The notes below the pieces were generated by a model. It did no database searches. It saw nothing but the letters and a program-made list of their open reading frames with translations, and was not told where the DNA came from. DNA of 21,898 bases from HRBIN29 sp034431815. GTDB taxonomy: Bacteria; Chloroflexota; Dehalococcoidia; Tepidiformales; Tepidiformaceae. Numbering within the stretch: position 1 is the stretch's first letter; each line of letters starts with the position of its first letter. The translations under genes and the position numbers were made by a program. Below are positions 1 through 7,190 of the stretch, in pieces. The stretch lies in assembly GCA_034431815.1 (NCBI GenBank), contig DAOUCS010000120.1:1-21898 (forward strand), in the 5' to 3' direction.

Positions 1-657
1 CCGGCGGGAACGCCCACCCCAGTCGAAACCGTCCAGGGGAGCCCCACGCCCACGGCCACACCGAACCCCTTCGCCTTTTCGGCCCCCGAACAGGTCATCG
101 ACGCCCAGGCGCACGATTACCGGGCGGTCATCCACACCGCGAAAGGCGACATCGTCATCGACCTCTTCGAGGACATCGCCCCGAAAACGGTCAACAGCTT
201 CGTGTTCCTCGCGCAGAAGGGGTTCTACGACCAGCTCACGTTCCACCGGGTCGTACCGAACTTCGTCGTCCAAGCGGGAGACCCGCGCAGCCGCGGGGGG
301 CTCGATCCGAACCGGCCCGACGCTCCGCCCGCGGGCGTGGCCGACGGCCCCGGCTACACCGTCGACGACGAACCGAACGAGCTTCGCAACACGCGGGGCA
401 CGGTTTCGATGGCGAAGCGCCAGGGGGAGCGCCGCTTCGGCAGCCAGTTCTTCATCAATCTCAAGGACAACCCGGCTCTCGACTTCGACAGCGGCGCCCA
501 GACGCTCTTCTACCCCTTCGGCAAAGTGATCGAGGGGATGGACGTCGTCGACCGGATCGCTCAGGGCGACCTCATCGAGCGGGTCGAAATCCAGCAGCTT
601 CCGAAGGCGGCTACTGCCACGCCGGAAGGCGGCGCTACGCCGACCGCGACGCCCTGA
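1..657 (+). CDS. Cyclophilin-type peptidyl-prolyl cis-trans isomerase, 5' end missing
   Basis: The reading frame is open from base 1, so the start lies before the window; 218 residues are visible. It catalyses proline cis-trans isomerisation in protein folding. Window residues 1 to about 26 are a Thr/Pro-rich linker, and the last 15 residues are another (ATPEGGATPTATP). Such linkers usually follow a signal or lipoprotein anchor, so an exported or membrane-tethered protein is inferred. The cyclophilin fold runs from about residue 40 to 205, with the motifs IAPKTVNSF, FHRVVPNFVVQAGDP and GSQFFI, which carry the usual Phe/His/Arg and Gln active-site positions. The GTG at base 202 could look like a start, but family sequence upstream of it (AKGDIVIDLFEDIAPKTV) shows that the gene begins earlier. 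It converges on the next minus-strand gene across 27 nt. The family assignment is secure; the N-terminus is unseen. Confidence 0.93.
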   Translation, partial: PAGTPTPVETVQGSPTPTATPNPFAFSAPEQVIDAQAHDYRAVIHTAKGDIVIDLFEDIAPKTVNSFVFLAQKGFYDQLTFHRVVPNFVVQAGDPRSRGGLDPNRPDAPPAGVADGPGYTVDDEPNELRNTRGTVSMAKRQGERRFGSQFFINLKDNPALDFDSGAQTLFYPFGKVIEGMDVVDRIAQGDLIERVEIQQLPKAATATPEGGATPTATP

Positions 658-684
658 GCGGTCGGAAATCGCCCCCGGTTGCCC

Positions 685-936
685 TTACTCCGCCTCGTCG
701 TCGGCTTCGGCGGCGGGTTCGGGCGGGCCGATGAGCCCGTGGCGCACCGAATACCGCTCGACGACGACGATGAGCAGGAAGAAGGGCACGAAGGCAGCCG
801 TCGCAGCGAGCCCCCACGCCCAGAAGCCGCCCACGTAGAACAGGATCGCTACCGCGGCGGTGAAGCCCATCCCCAGGATCGCGAGGATCCGCCCCGCGAG
901 AACCCATGGCGTCACGGGAAGCTTCATCGCCATCAT
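685..936 (-). CDS. Small two-helix membrane protein, unknown function
   Basis: I do not recognise this 83-residue protein. It has two hydrophobic segments (about residues 17-37 and 41-61) joined by a short Gly/Trp loop, then a basic stretch (ERYSVRHG) and an acidic, Ala-rich tail (EPAAEADDEAE). This resembles the many small inner-membrane proteins of unknown role. The N-terminus has Met at positions 1, 2 and 4; only a weak GGGCGG sits upstream of the first, so the exact start is open. It lies 33 nt downstream of another small membrane-protein gene on the same strand and is probably co-transcribed with it. Support for coding is that the hydrophobic pattern is coherent on this strand, while the opposite frames give Arg/Pro-rich nonsense. 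Confidence 0.7.
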   Translation of the reverse strand: MMAMKLPVTPWVLAGRILAILGMGFTAAVAILFYVGGFWAWGLAATAAFVPFFLLIVVVERYSVRHGLIGPPEPAAEADDEAE

Positions 937-969
937 GGTGCCGCCCGCACAGCCTTCCGGTCTACGCGC

Positions 970-1326
970 TCACCCGCAGGTCCATTCGCGCAGGATGACG
1001 ATGCCCGCCGCCGAGCACGCAAGCTCGCGCGAAGCGATTAGCGCGAAAGCCATGAGGAAGGCGAGCGCGAACGTGACCGTCACCGCGTACGCGAAGCCGT
1101 TCCGCTCCTCGGCCCAGCCGAGCGCCCATCCGCCGACGAACGCGAGCAGCAGCGCGCCGGCGTGGACGACGGCGTGGAGCTGGTCGCGCTCCTCGCGGGA
1201 GAGGGACGGCGCTCCCTCGTCGGGCAGAGTCGCCTGCATGGCCGCCGCGTACGCGGCGAACAGCAGCACGAGCAGCGCCGACGTCGTGAGGGTGCGCCGC
1301 AGCCAGCTCCGGTGCCTGCTTCGCAT
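970..1326 (-). CDS. Small membrane protein with about three helices, unknown function
   Basis: This 118-residue protein is not one I recognise. A basic N-terminus (MRSRHRSWLRRT) precedes a first hydrophobic helix (about 13-30), which could be a signal anchor. A charged loop (about 31-48) follows, then two further hydrophobic segments (about 50-68 and 77-98), and a short end with two Cys. By the positive-inside rule the N-terminus should face the cytoplasm. The ATG is preceded by a GAGG six nt away, which supports this start. It is the first gene of a two-gene unit with the membrane protein at 685-936, and it lies just downstream of a strong hairpin that separates it from the thioredoxin-like gene. 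Confidence 0.7.
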   Translation of the reverse strand: MRSRHRSWLRRTLTTSALLVLLFAAYAAAMQATLPDEGAPSLSREERDQLHAVVHAGALLLAFVGGWALGWAEERNGFAYAVTVTFALAFLMAFALIASRELACSAAGIVILREWTCG

Positions 1327-1351
1327 CGGAGGCCTCAGGGGCGAACAGCGT

Positions 1352-1381
1352 ACGGCGGGAGCGCTGGTTCGCTCCCGCCGT
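1352..1381 (-). terminator. Perfect 12-bp hairpin, probable terminator after the thioredoxin-like gene
   Basis: Bases 1352-1363 and 1370-1381 are perfect reverse complements around a 6-nt loop. The stem is 10 G/C pairs out of 12. It starts 21 nt after the minus-strand stop at 1403 and lies 25 nt before the next start at 1326. No T-run follows on the minus strand, so it is not a textbook intrinsic terminator. It may terminate weakly, protect an mRNA 3' end or act as a processing site. Confidence 0.6.
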
Positions 1382-1402
1382 GTCGAATCCGCAGGCCGAG
1401 GG

Positions 1403-2041
1403 TTACAGGTTCGCCCGCAGCAGCGCGATGCACTCGTCGACGGTCGCGACCCGCCAATTTGCCCAGATCGGGCTCGTGCGCTGCCACTCGAGATACCGCT
1501 CGCGCGCCTTCGCCCGTGCCTCGCGGATCTCTTCCTCGGTCGGCTCGCGGCCGAGCTGCGCGGCCAGGGCTTCGGGCGATGTCGGGCCCAACACCTTCTG
1601 CACTTCGTGCAGCTGTTCGTTCGCGATCTGCGGCCGTTCGATGAAGTGGCAGATCTCCCGATGATCCTTGTCGTAGAACACGAATACCGGGATCGACTCG
1701 AACTGTCCCTGGTTCAGGTACTCCTGCATGATGTCTTTGTTCTTGTCGCGTTCGAAGAAGCGCAGTTCGGCTCCCATGGCCTCTGCCATCCGCTGAGCGA
1801 CACCCGTGCCCCGGTAGACGTCAGGGCACCAATCCTCGCCGATCACCAAGATGTGGTGCGGGCCATTCGGTCTCGAGGCCAGCTCCTGCAGCGCCGCTCG
1901 CTGCTCGTCGCTCAGCACGGTTTTCTCATAGTTCTCCAGGAACAGCTCCCGGTTCCGGATGCCCGAGTCGAGGTACTCCCAGAAGGTCTTCCCCGAGCGG
2001 AAGCGCTCCCAAGTCACGACCGACTGCTTCGCTTGCGACAT
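1403..2041 (-). CDS. Thioredoxin-fold protein with a single active-site cysteine (WCPDV)
   Basis: A 212-residue cytosolic protein with no signal peptide. The central domain (about residues 60-150) has a thioredoxin-like layout: a strand HILVIGEDW, the active-site loop W71-C72-P73-D74-V75, and the cis-proline motif SIPVFVF with P118 ahead of a strand. The usual CxxC is reduced to CPDV, with Val where a resolving Cys would follow. Classical disulfide reductase chemistry is therefore unlikely, while single-Cys chemistry (mixed disulfide, sulfenic acid or bacillithiol-like) or binding remains possible. The C-terminal part (about 165-212) is helical and charged. Its own Shine-Dalgarno AAGGAGGAGG lies 7 nt upstream, and a -10-like TAGGCT lies further up. 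It follows mazG by 71 nt. The fold is well supported; the reaction is unknown. Confidence 0.82.
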   Translation of the reverse strand: MSQAKQSVVTWERFRSGKTFWEYLDSGIRNRELFLENYEKTVLSDEQRAALQELASRPNGPHHILVIGEDWCPDVYRGTGVAQRMAEAMGAELRFFERDKNKDIMQEYLNQGQFESIPVFVFYDKDHREICHFIERPQIANEQLHEVQKVLGPTSPEALAAQLGREPTEEEIREARAKARERYLEWQRTSPIWANWRVATVDECIALLRANL

Positions 2042-2048
2042 CCCGCCG

Positions 2049-2058
2049 CCTCCTCCTT
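2049..2058 (-). promoter_or_regulatory. Very strong Shine-Dalgarno site of the thioredoxin-like gene
   Basis: The minus strand reads AAGGAGGAGG, ending 7 nt before the ATG at 2041. It fixes this start and indicates high translation, unlike the SD-less starts of several neighbours. Confidence 0.8.
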
Positions 2059-2060
2059 GG

Positions 2061-2075
2061 GTTTCGATGCGAAAC
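2061..2075 (-). promoter_or_regulatory. Short inverted repeat in the leader of the thioredoxin-like gene
   Basis: GTTTCG-ATG-CGAAAC is a perfect 6-bp inverted repeat with a 3-nt centre. It sits between the putative -10 (2078-2083) and the ribosome-binding site. It could be a repressor operator or a hairpin at the 5' end of the mRNA. The role is inferred. Confidence 0.35.
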
Positions 2076-2077
2076 GT

Positions 2078-2083
2078 AGCCTA
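2078..2083 (-). promoter_or_regulatory. Putative -10 box (TAGGCT) for the thioredoxin-like gene
   Basis: TAGGCT on the minus strand would place the start of transcription near 2071, leaving a leader of about 30 nt that contains the strong ribosome-binding site. No good -35 is visible. It lies in the 71-nt gap after mazG, so the downstream gene may be transcribed on its own. Confidence 0.3.
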
Positions 2084-2112
2084 CCGGGATGGCGTGATGC
2101 CCGGCAACCGCC

Positions 2113-3528
2113 TCAGCCGGATTCACCGGCTTTGGCCTCTTCCCAAAGGGCATCCAGGCCAGCGAGATCGAGGTCGCGGAGGTCGAGGCCCCGCTCTCTG
2201 GCCAACGCCTCCACCTTCGCGAAGCGGCGCCGGAACTTCTCGTTCGCCCGGCGGAGGGCTGCCTCCGCATCGATGCCCAGCCGTTGAGCCACGTTCGCCA
2301 AGACGAAGAGGATGTCCCCGAACTCGTCCTCCCGCTGGTCGGCGGTTTCGCTCTTGGCGAACTCGCGGATCTCCTCGGCGAGCTTCTCCAGCGGCCCATC
2401 GATGGCAGGCCAATCGAAGCCCAGCCGGCGCGCCCGGCCCTGCATCACCTGGGAGGCAGCCAGGGCCGGCATGGAGCGGGGTACCCCTTCGAGGATGCTC
2501 TCCTCTCCCCGCTCCGCCTGCTTCAGCTCTTCCCACGAACGCCGGACGTCGTCCGCAGTGCGTGCGGTGGCGTTGCCGAAGACGTGGGGGTGCCGGCGGA
2601 TCAGCTTCCGGGCGATGGATTCCGTGACGTCGCCCATTGCGAATTCGCCCAGCCGGCGGGCAACGGCTTCGTGCATGAGCACCTGCAACAGGAGGTCGCC
2701 GAGTTCTTCCGAGAGCTTCGCGGGGTCGCCGGCGTCGATCGCGTCGATGACCTCGTAGGTCTCCTCCAGCAGGTGCGGTTTCAGCGACTCGTGGGTCTGC
2801 TCACGGTCCCACGGGCACCCGTCGGGGGCGTGCAGTCGCGAGACGATGGCGTAGAGCCCATCGAACCGGCGAACGTCGGCCTCCGGCAGCAGCGGCGGCA
2901 CGTACACGCATGCCAGGTGGCCGTACGGCCTTCGGTCCAGGTCAGCGAGCGCGACCCGCTCCGCGCGTTGCCGCTCCGTGCCCAGGTCGAAGAGCAGCGT
3001 GATTTCATGTTCCGCAGGGTAGATGTCCACGAGGGCCAGCTTCAGGTCGCCGGCCGCCTCCCGGCTGTACACCTGCCCGATGAGCGCAGGACGCTGGGCG
3101 TCGATGCGGAGCGCGAGCGCGTCGCACACCTGCAGGTTCTCGCCGTCGATGCCGAGCACCGCGAGGGCGAGGTCGACGTAACTTAGGCCCGGCACCACGC
3201 GAACCTCCGTCCCGCGAGGGTCGGCGAGCAGCTCGCAAACGGTCCGCTCGGCCACGAGCGGGTGACCCGGCACGGCGTACACGAGATCGCCTCCCGCGGC
3301 GAGCGAGCGGACCCGGTCGGCGATGGCGGTGTACACCCCTTCGAAGGAGTGGCCACTCGAGTACAAGTCGTCGCAGGACGGCCAGCGCCCGTGTGGGTCG
3401 AGCGCCTGAACGGCCGGATGGTGCCGCGTGCGGAGCAGGACCGGCCGCCCGCTTTCGAGCAGCTCGCGCGCCTCAGCCGTCAGATAGCGCACGTCCCCTG
3501 GTCCGAGCCCGACGATGTACAGCGTCAT
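2113..3528 (-). CDS. mazG: Tetrapyrrole-methylase-like domain fused to MazG nucleotide pyrophosphohydrolase
   Basis: 471 residues. The N-terminal domain (1 to about 215) begins YIVGLGPGDVRYLT, the glycine-rich SAM-binding start of the tetrapyrrole (corrin/porphyrin) methylase family. The C-terminal part (about 228-455) is a two-repeat MazG. The first repeat has CPWDREQTHESLKPHLLEE with metal-binding E255, E256, E259, E275 and D278. The second has E385, E386, E389 and E402-xx-D405. MazG hydrolyses (d)NTPs to NMP and pyrophosphate, removing aberrant nucleotides or modulating ppGpp. The same fusion is known as YabN in Firmicutes, and the methylase substrate is unknown. The start is 15 nt after the stop of the Gfo/Idh gene, so the two probably form one transcript. 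Both MazG repeats look intact. Domain identity is secure. Confidence 0.93.
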   Translation of the reverse strand: MTLYIVGLGPGDVRYLTAEARELLESGRPVLLRTRHHPAVQALDPHGRWPSCDDLYSSGHSFEGVYTAIADRVRSLAAGGDLVYAVPGHPLVAERTVCELLADPRGTEVRVVPGLSYVDLALAVLGIDGENLQVCDALALRIDAQRPALIGQVYSREAAGDLKLALVDIYPAEHEITLLFDLGTERQRAERVALADLDRRPYGHLACVYVPPLLPEADVRRFDGLYAIVSRLHAPDGCPWDREQTHESLKPHLLEETYEVIDAIDAGDPAKLSEELGDLLLQVLMHEAVARRLGEFAMGDVTESIARKLIRRHPHVFGNATARTADDVRRSWEELKQAERGEESILEGVPRSMPALAASQVMQGRARRLGFDWPAIDGPLEKLAEEIREFAKSETADQREDEFGDILFVLANVAQRLGIDAEAALRRANEKFRRRFAKVEALARERGLDLRDLDLAGLDALWEEAKAGESG

Positions 3529-3543
3529 CTCGCGCGCAGGCCC

Positions 3544-4536
3544 CTACGGTTCGACCCGCTCTGCGCGCCCGCTCTGCAGGCTGAGGTCGAGAGCGGCGAG
3601 GATGCGGGTCGTCTCAAGCCCATCGTGGAAGGTGACGCGCGTCTGGCCAAGCCCGTTCATGCCCCGCAGGAACGCCGAGAGGCGGGCCGCGTACCACCCG
3701 GTGCTCGCCGGCTGGCGGAGGTGATGGCCGGCGATGAGCACCCCCTGGTGGCTCGCGTCCGCTTCGAGGGCCCCTTCGTTTCCCACTACGCGGACCCAGG
3801 TTTCTGCAGCGGCGGGCCAGCTCGCCGGCAGGATCCACACCGATTCGAAGCTGGCGTCGATGCCCCCGCGATACAGTACGATGGCGCGCACCCAATCGGG
3901 CGTGCCCAGGCCGCCAGCCGCGAGCGTGCCGCGGCCGGCCGATGCGTACACGCTCTCGGCGCGGCGGCCGCTCAGCCAGTACGCCAAATCAAGCAAATGG
4001 GACATCAGGTACCACGCGGGGCTGGTGCGGCCGCTCCAACGGAGCCGGTCCCGAGGAAGGGTGATCGGCGTGTTCATCCGTGCGGAAATCGTCCGCACCT
4101 CCCCGATTTCCCCCGACTCGATGGCGCGTCGGGCTTCCTGGAAGGCGGGATGCCAGCGGAGCGCGTAGTTCACCTCGGCGTACACGCCGGCCCGCTCAAC
4201 TGCCTCGACCATCGCCCGCGCGTCCTCGACACTCGTGGCGAGCGGCTTTTCGACCAAGACGGCAACGCCTGCGGCAGCGAGGGCTTCCACGGGCTGCCGG
4301 TGCAGGTGGTCGGGTGTGGCGACGTATGCCGCCTCTGGCCGGGTCTGGCGGACTGCCGCCTCGATGTCTCCAAACGCGGGACAGCCGACGGCCGACGCCA
4401 GCTCCAGGGCCCGGGCTCCGTCGATGTCGACGATGCCGGCGAGCTCCGCCTCGGGCACGCGTCCCGCGGCCACGAGCTGGCTGTACATCGAGCCCATCGC
4501 TCCCGCGCCGACCACCAAGAGCCGTTTCCGGTCCAT
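3544..4536 (-). CDS. Gfo/Idh/MocA-family NAD(P)-dependent oxidoreductase
   Basis: 330 residues from the ATG at 4536, which sits directly before the Rossmann strand. An in-frame start at 4596 exists but would run 25 nt into glgP and adds a non-conserved tail. The NAD(P)-binding loop is GAGAMG (residues 10-15), followed by an acidic VDIDG. The family motif EKP is at 96-98 (LVEKPLATSVEDA), and the catalytic-region motif SHLLDLAYWL holds H180 and D183. Such enzymes oxidise or reduce sugars, inositols or their phosphates. The substrate cannot be read from sequence. It sits 35 nt downstream of glgP and 15 nt upstream of mazG. Association with glgP suggests sugar metabolism, but that is weak evidence. 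A TATCCT lies 9 nt upstream, and there is no well-placed SD. Confidence 0.9.
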   Translation of the reverse strand: MDRKRLLVVGAGAMGSMYSQLVAAGRVPEAELAGIVDIDGARALELASAVGCPAFGDIEAAVRQTRPEAAYVATPDHLHRQPVEALAAAGVAVLVEKPLATSVEDARAMVEAVERAGVYAEVNYALRWHPAFQEARRAIESGEIGEVRTISARMNTPITLPRDRLRWSGRTSPAWYLMSHLLDLAYWLSGRRAESVYASAGRGTLAAGGLGTPDWVRAIVLYRGGIDASFESVWILPASWPAAAETWVRVVGNEGALEADASHQGVLIAGHHLRQPASTGWYAARLSAFLRGMNGLGQTRVTFHDGLETTRILAALDLSLQSGRAERVEP

Positions 4537-4545
4537 CGCGGCCGA

Positions 4546-4551
4546 AGGATA
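4546..4551 (-). promoter_or_regulatory. Putative -10 box (TATCCT) close to the Gfo/Idh start
   Basis: TATCCT ends 9 nt before the ATG at 4536, so transcription would begin about 0-3 nt before the start codon. This matches similar placements at glgP, galU, lepA and 21868. No clear -35 is present. Confidence 0.35.
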
Positions 4552-4571
4552 CTCCCGTCGGAGTCCCCCTG

Positions 4572-7121
4572 CTACGCCCAGAGCACGAGGCCCCAAGCGT
4601 AGGGCTCGGGCACTGCTGGGTGAAACGGCACCACACGGAGCGAAAAGGCAAGTCGGCCGCCTTCGCGCGGCAGCAGCACAGCTTCGTATCGGTGCACGCC
4701 CTCGGAAGTCCCGCCAACCCGCGCCAGCGGAACCTCGTAGGCGAGCCGCGGAATCGTTCCGTCGGGCTCGGCCGGGCCGCCCACAGCGTCGACCCGCACA
4801 TCTGCTGCCGGCAGCTTCCCGAGGAAGATTTCGGCAGCGATGCGGATCGCCGCCCCCGCGCTGTCCTCCGTCAACTCATGTTCCACGGAGAGCACCTTCA
4901 CGTCGCCCCACGCCCCCCGCACGTGCTCTTCCCAGCGGCGGAGCTCGCGCGCGAACTGGAAGCCGTCGCCAGCGAACCTCCGCCAGCGCTCGAATGCCGG
5001 AACGTACGCCCGCTGCAGGTACTCCGCCACCATCCGGTCGGTGTTGAAGTACGGCGCGATGGCGGCGATCGCGCGCTTCATCATCGCTGTCCATTGCAGG
5101 GGCACGCCCTCTCGCGACCGCTCGAAGTACGCGGGGATGATTTCCTCTTCGAGGAGCGTGTAGATCGCCTCCGCGTCGAACGCGTCCTGCTGATCGGGGT
5201 CGAGGGGGTCGTCGGGCCCGATTCGCCAGCCGACCCCAGGCTGGTACGCTTCGGGCCACCAGCCGTCGGGCACGCTCGCGTTCAGCACTCCGTTCGCTGC
5301 TGCTTTCATGCCGCTCGTTCCGCTCGCCTCCAGCGGGCGGAGGGGGTTGTTCAGCCACAAGTCGCAGCCCTGCACCAGAAGGCGCGCGAGGTGAACGTCG
5401 TACCGTTCGAGCATCACGATGCGCCCGCGGAATTCGGGCCGCTGGCTCATCGCCACCACCTCGCGGATGAGCTGCTTGGCGGGCTCGTCGCGCGGGTGGG
5501 CCTTCCCCGCGTAGACGATGACCACGGGCCGCTCGGGGTTGCCTACAATGCGCGCTAGGCGGTCCGGGTCGCGAAAGAGAAGCGTTGCGCGTTTGTAGCC
5601 GGCGAAGCGACGTGCGAAGCCGATGATGAGCGCCCCCGGGTCGATCGTGGCCCGCCCGGCGGCGCCGGCCAGTTCCCCCCGGCCCACGGCCTCCTCCCGC
5701 ATCCGCCGCTCGAGCTCGTCGAGGAGCCGCCGGCGCTGATGCAGGTGGGCATGCCAGACCTCCTCGTCGTCGGCGGTGAGCAGGGGTTCCCAGACTGCCG
5801 GGTCGGCCGGGGCGGTGCGCCATCTCCCTCCCGTGACGCGATCGTAGAGGGCACCCATTTCGGGGCCGACCCAGGTCGCCAGATGCACGCCGTTCGTGAT
5901 GGAGCCGATGGGGATATGGTCGACCGGCACGTTCGGCCACGCCTGGCTCCACAGTTCGCGGGATACGGCGCCGTGGATGCGCGACACCCCGTTGGCGAAG
6001 GCCGAAGCGCGAAGTCCGAGCAACGCCATGGAAAAGGGTTCCCCGTGGTCCTCCCGGCGGGTACGGCCGAGGCCGAGCAGCTCGTGCGGATCGACGCCGA
6101 ACGCGGCGAAGTAGCCGCCGAGGTGCCGTAGCACCAAGTCGGGAGGAAAGAGGTCGATCCCGGCAGCGACAGCGGTATGCGTGGTGAACACGCTCGTGTT
6201 CCACACCGCCCACCACGCCTCCGCGAAGGATAGGCCGTGGCGTTCCATCAGCCCGCGGGCGCGCTCCAGGGCGAGCAGTGCCGAATGGCCTTCGTTCATG
6301 TGGCAGACGGCGGGCTCCATCCCCAGCGCGCGCAGCGCACGCACGCCGCCGATGCCGAGGACGATCTCCTGCCTGATGCGGGTATCCAGGTCGGCGTCGT
6401 ACAGCCGATCGCAGATCCGCCGGTCCCGGGGGTCGTTCTGCGGGTGGTCAGTGTTCAGGAGGAAGAGCGGTACCCGGCCCACGCGTAGCCGCCAGACGTT
6501 GACCGCAACCTCCCGGTCCTCGATGGACACGCGGACGGTCACCTCGCTGCCGTCCCGGTCCCGCACCCGTTCGATGGGGTGGTGTGCCACGTCCACGGGC
6601 TCGTCGAGTTCATATTGGGAGCCGTCGGGTCCGAGCTTCTGCTGGAAGTAGCCGGCTCGGTAGAGGAGTCCCACGCCGACCAGCGGCAGCCGCAAGTCGT
6701 TGGCCGATTTCAGGTGGTCACCGGCGAGGACGCCGAGGCCGCCCGAATAGGAGGGCAGGCACTCGACCAGGCCGTACTCCATGGAGAAGTACGCCACCAC
6801 TTCGTGGGTCTGGCGGCCGGGAAAGACGTCGGCCGTGGGAGCCTCCCCTTGCGTGGCGTGCGCCCTCGCCGCCGCCTGCAGCTGCGCCAGGTAGCCAACG
6901 TCGGCAGCGGCCGCTCGGAGCCGTTCCTCGCCCACGACCTGCAGGAGCCGGTACGGGTTGTGGTCTGTCGCTTCCCAGAGAGCCGGGTCGAGACGCTCGA
7001 AGAGCTCACGCGCTTCCGGGTGCCACGACCACCACAAATCGCGCGCGAGCTCGGCCAGGGGTGCGAGCTCCGCGGGCAGCCGGCGCTCGATGAACAGCGT
7101 CCTCGGGGCTCGCAAGCGCAT
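4572..7121 (-). CDS. glgP: Alpha-glucan (glycogen/maltodextrin) phosphorylase, short bacterial form
   Basis: 849 residues. It releases glucose-1-phosphate from alpha-1,4-glucans using phosphate and PLP. The N-terminal ~100 residues (LAELARDLWWSWHPEARELF) match the extension typical of the short GlgP class (DUF3417-type) of Thermus and mycobacteria. The catalytic core includes VAYFSMEYGL, SGGLGVLAGDHLKSAND, CHMNEGHSAL and THTAVAAGID. The PLP loop EASGTSGMKAAANG carries K606 as the expected Schiff-base lysine. The C-terminal ~150 residues form a further domain seen in this class. I start at 7121 rather than the in-frame upstream 7184, because a TACAAT -10 lies at 7133-7128 and family sequence begins at the later Met. 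It is divergent from argH and followed by a Gfo/Idh gene. Its product could feed the galU reaction encoded elsewhere in the window. Confidence 0.95.
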   Translation of the reverse strand: MRLRAPRTLFIERRLPAELAPLAELARDLWWSWHPEARELFERLDPALWEATDHNPYRLLQVVGEERLRAAAADVGYLAQLQAAARAHATQGEAPTADVFPGRQTHEVVAYFSMEYGLVECLPSYSGGLGVLAGDHLKSANDLRLPLVGVGLLYRAGYFQQKLGPDGSQYELDEPVDVAHHPIERVRDRDGSEVTVRVSIEDREVAVNVWRLRVGRVPLFLLNTDHPQNDPRDRRICDRLYDADLDTRIRQEIVLGIGGVRALRALGMEPAVCHMNEGHSALLALERARGLMERHGLSFAEAWWAVWNTSVFTTHTAVAAGIDLFPPDLVLRHLGGYFAAFGVDPHELLGLGRTRREDHGEPFSMALLGLRASAFANGVSRIHGAVSRELWSQAWPNVPVDHIPIGSITNGVHLATWVGPEMGALYDRVTGGRWRTAPADPAVWEPLLTADDEEVWHAHLHQRRRLLDELERRMREEAVGRGELAGAAGRATIDPGALIIGFARRFAGYKRATLLFRDPDRLARIVGNPERPVVIVYAGKAHPRDEPAKQLIREVVAMSQRPEFRGRIVMLERYDVHLARLLVQGCDLWLNNPLRPLEASGTSGMKAAANGVLNASVPDGWWPEAYQPGVGWRIGPDDPLDPDQQDAFDAEAIYTLLEEEIIPAYFERSREGVPLQWTAMMKRAIAAIAPYFNTDRMVAEYLQRAYVPAFERWRRFAGDGFQFARELRRWEEHVRGAWGDVKVLSVEHELTEDSAGAAIRIAAEIFLGKLPAADVRVDAVGGPAEPDGTIPRLAYEVPLARVGGTSEGVHRYEAVLLPREGGRLAFSLRVVPFHPAVPEPYAWGLVLWA

Positions 7122-7123
7122 GG

Positions 7124-7167
7124 GCCGATTGTACCGGGCGCCGCTGCAAGCTTCGTTCGCCGATTGT
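7124..7167. repeat. 9-bp direct repeat in the glgP/argH intergenic region
   Basis: GCCGATTGT occurs at 7124-7132 and again at 7159-7167, 35 bp apart start to start, within the 69-bp space between the divergent starts. The left copy overlaps the putative glgP -10. This is a possible regulator-binding pair, or chance. Confidence 0.4.
7128..7133 (-). promoter_or_regulatory. Putative -10 box (TACAAT) of glgP
   Basis: TACAAT on the minus strand ends 6 nt before the ATG at 7121, predicting a leaderless or nearly leaderless glgP mRNA. No SD precedes the ATG, and no convincing -35 is seen. Confidence 0.45.
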
Positions 7168-7190
7168 TCGCGTGCACGGCGCATGCCACC

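Noticed and set aside
31..80. CCCAC/CGCCCACGGCC-type repeats at the left edge, looked at as a repeat array
   Set aside because: They encode a Thr/Pro linker of the exported cyclophilin; there is no regular unit or spacer pattern.
860..2287. Long plus-strand open frame (475 codons) across the membrane-protein and thioredoxin genes
   Set aside because: The translation is Arg/Ser/Pro-rich with no domain, and it is antisense to a convincing thioredoxin-fold gene. Such frames are expected in high-GC DNA where stop codons are rare.
2284..6216. Series of long open frames antisense or out of frame to mazG, Gfo/Idh and glgP (for example 2284-3186, 3262-4602, 4080-5558, 4876-6216)
   Set aside because: Each is fully covered by a gene with clear family motifs on the minus strand, and their own translations show no motif and biased composition.
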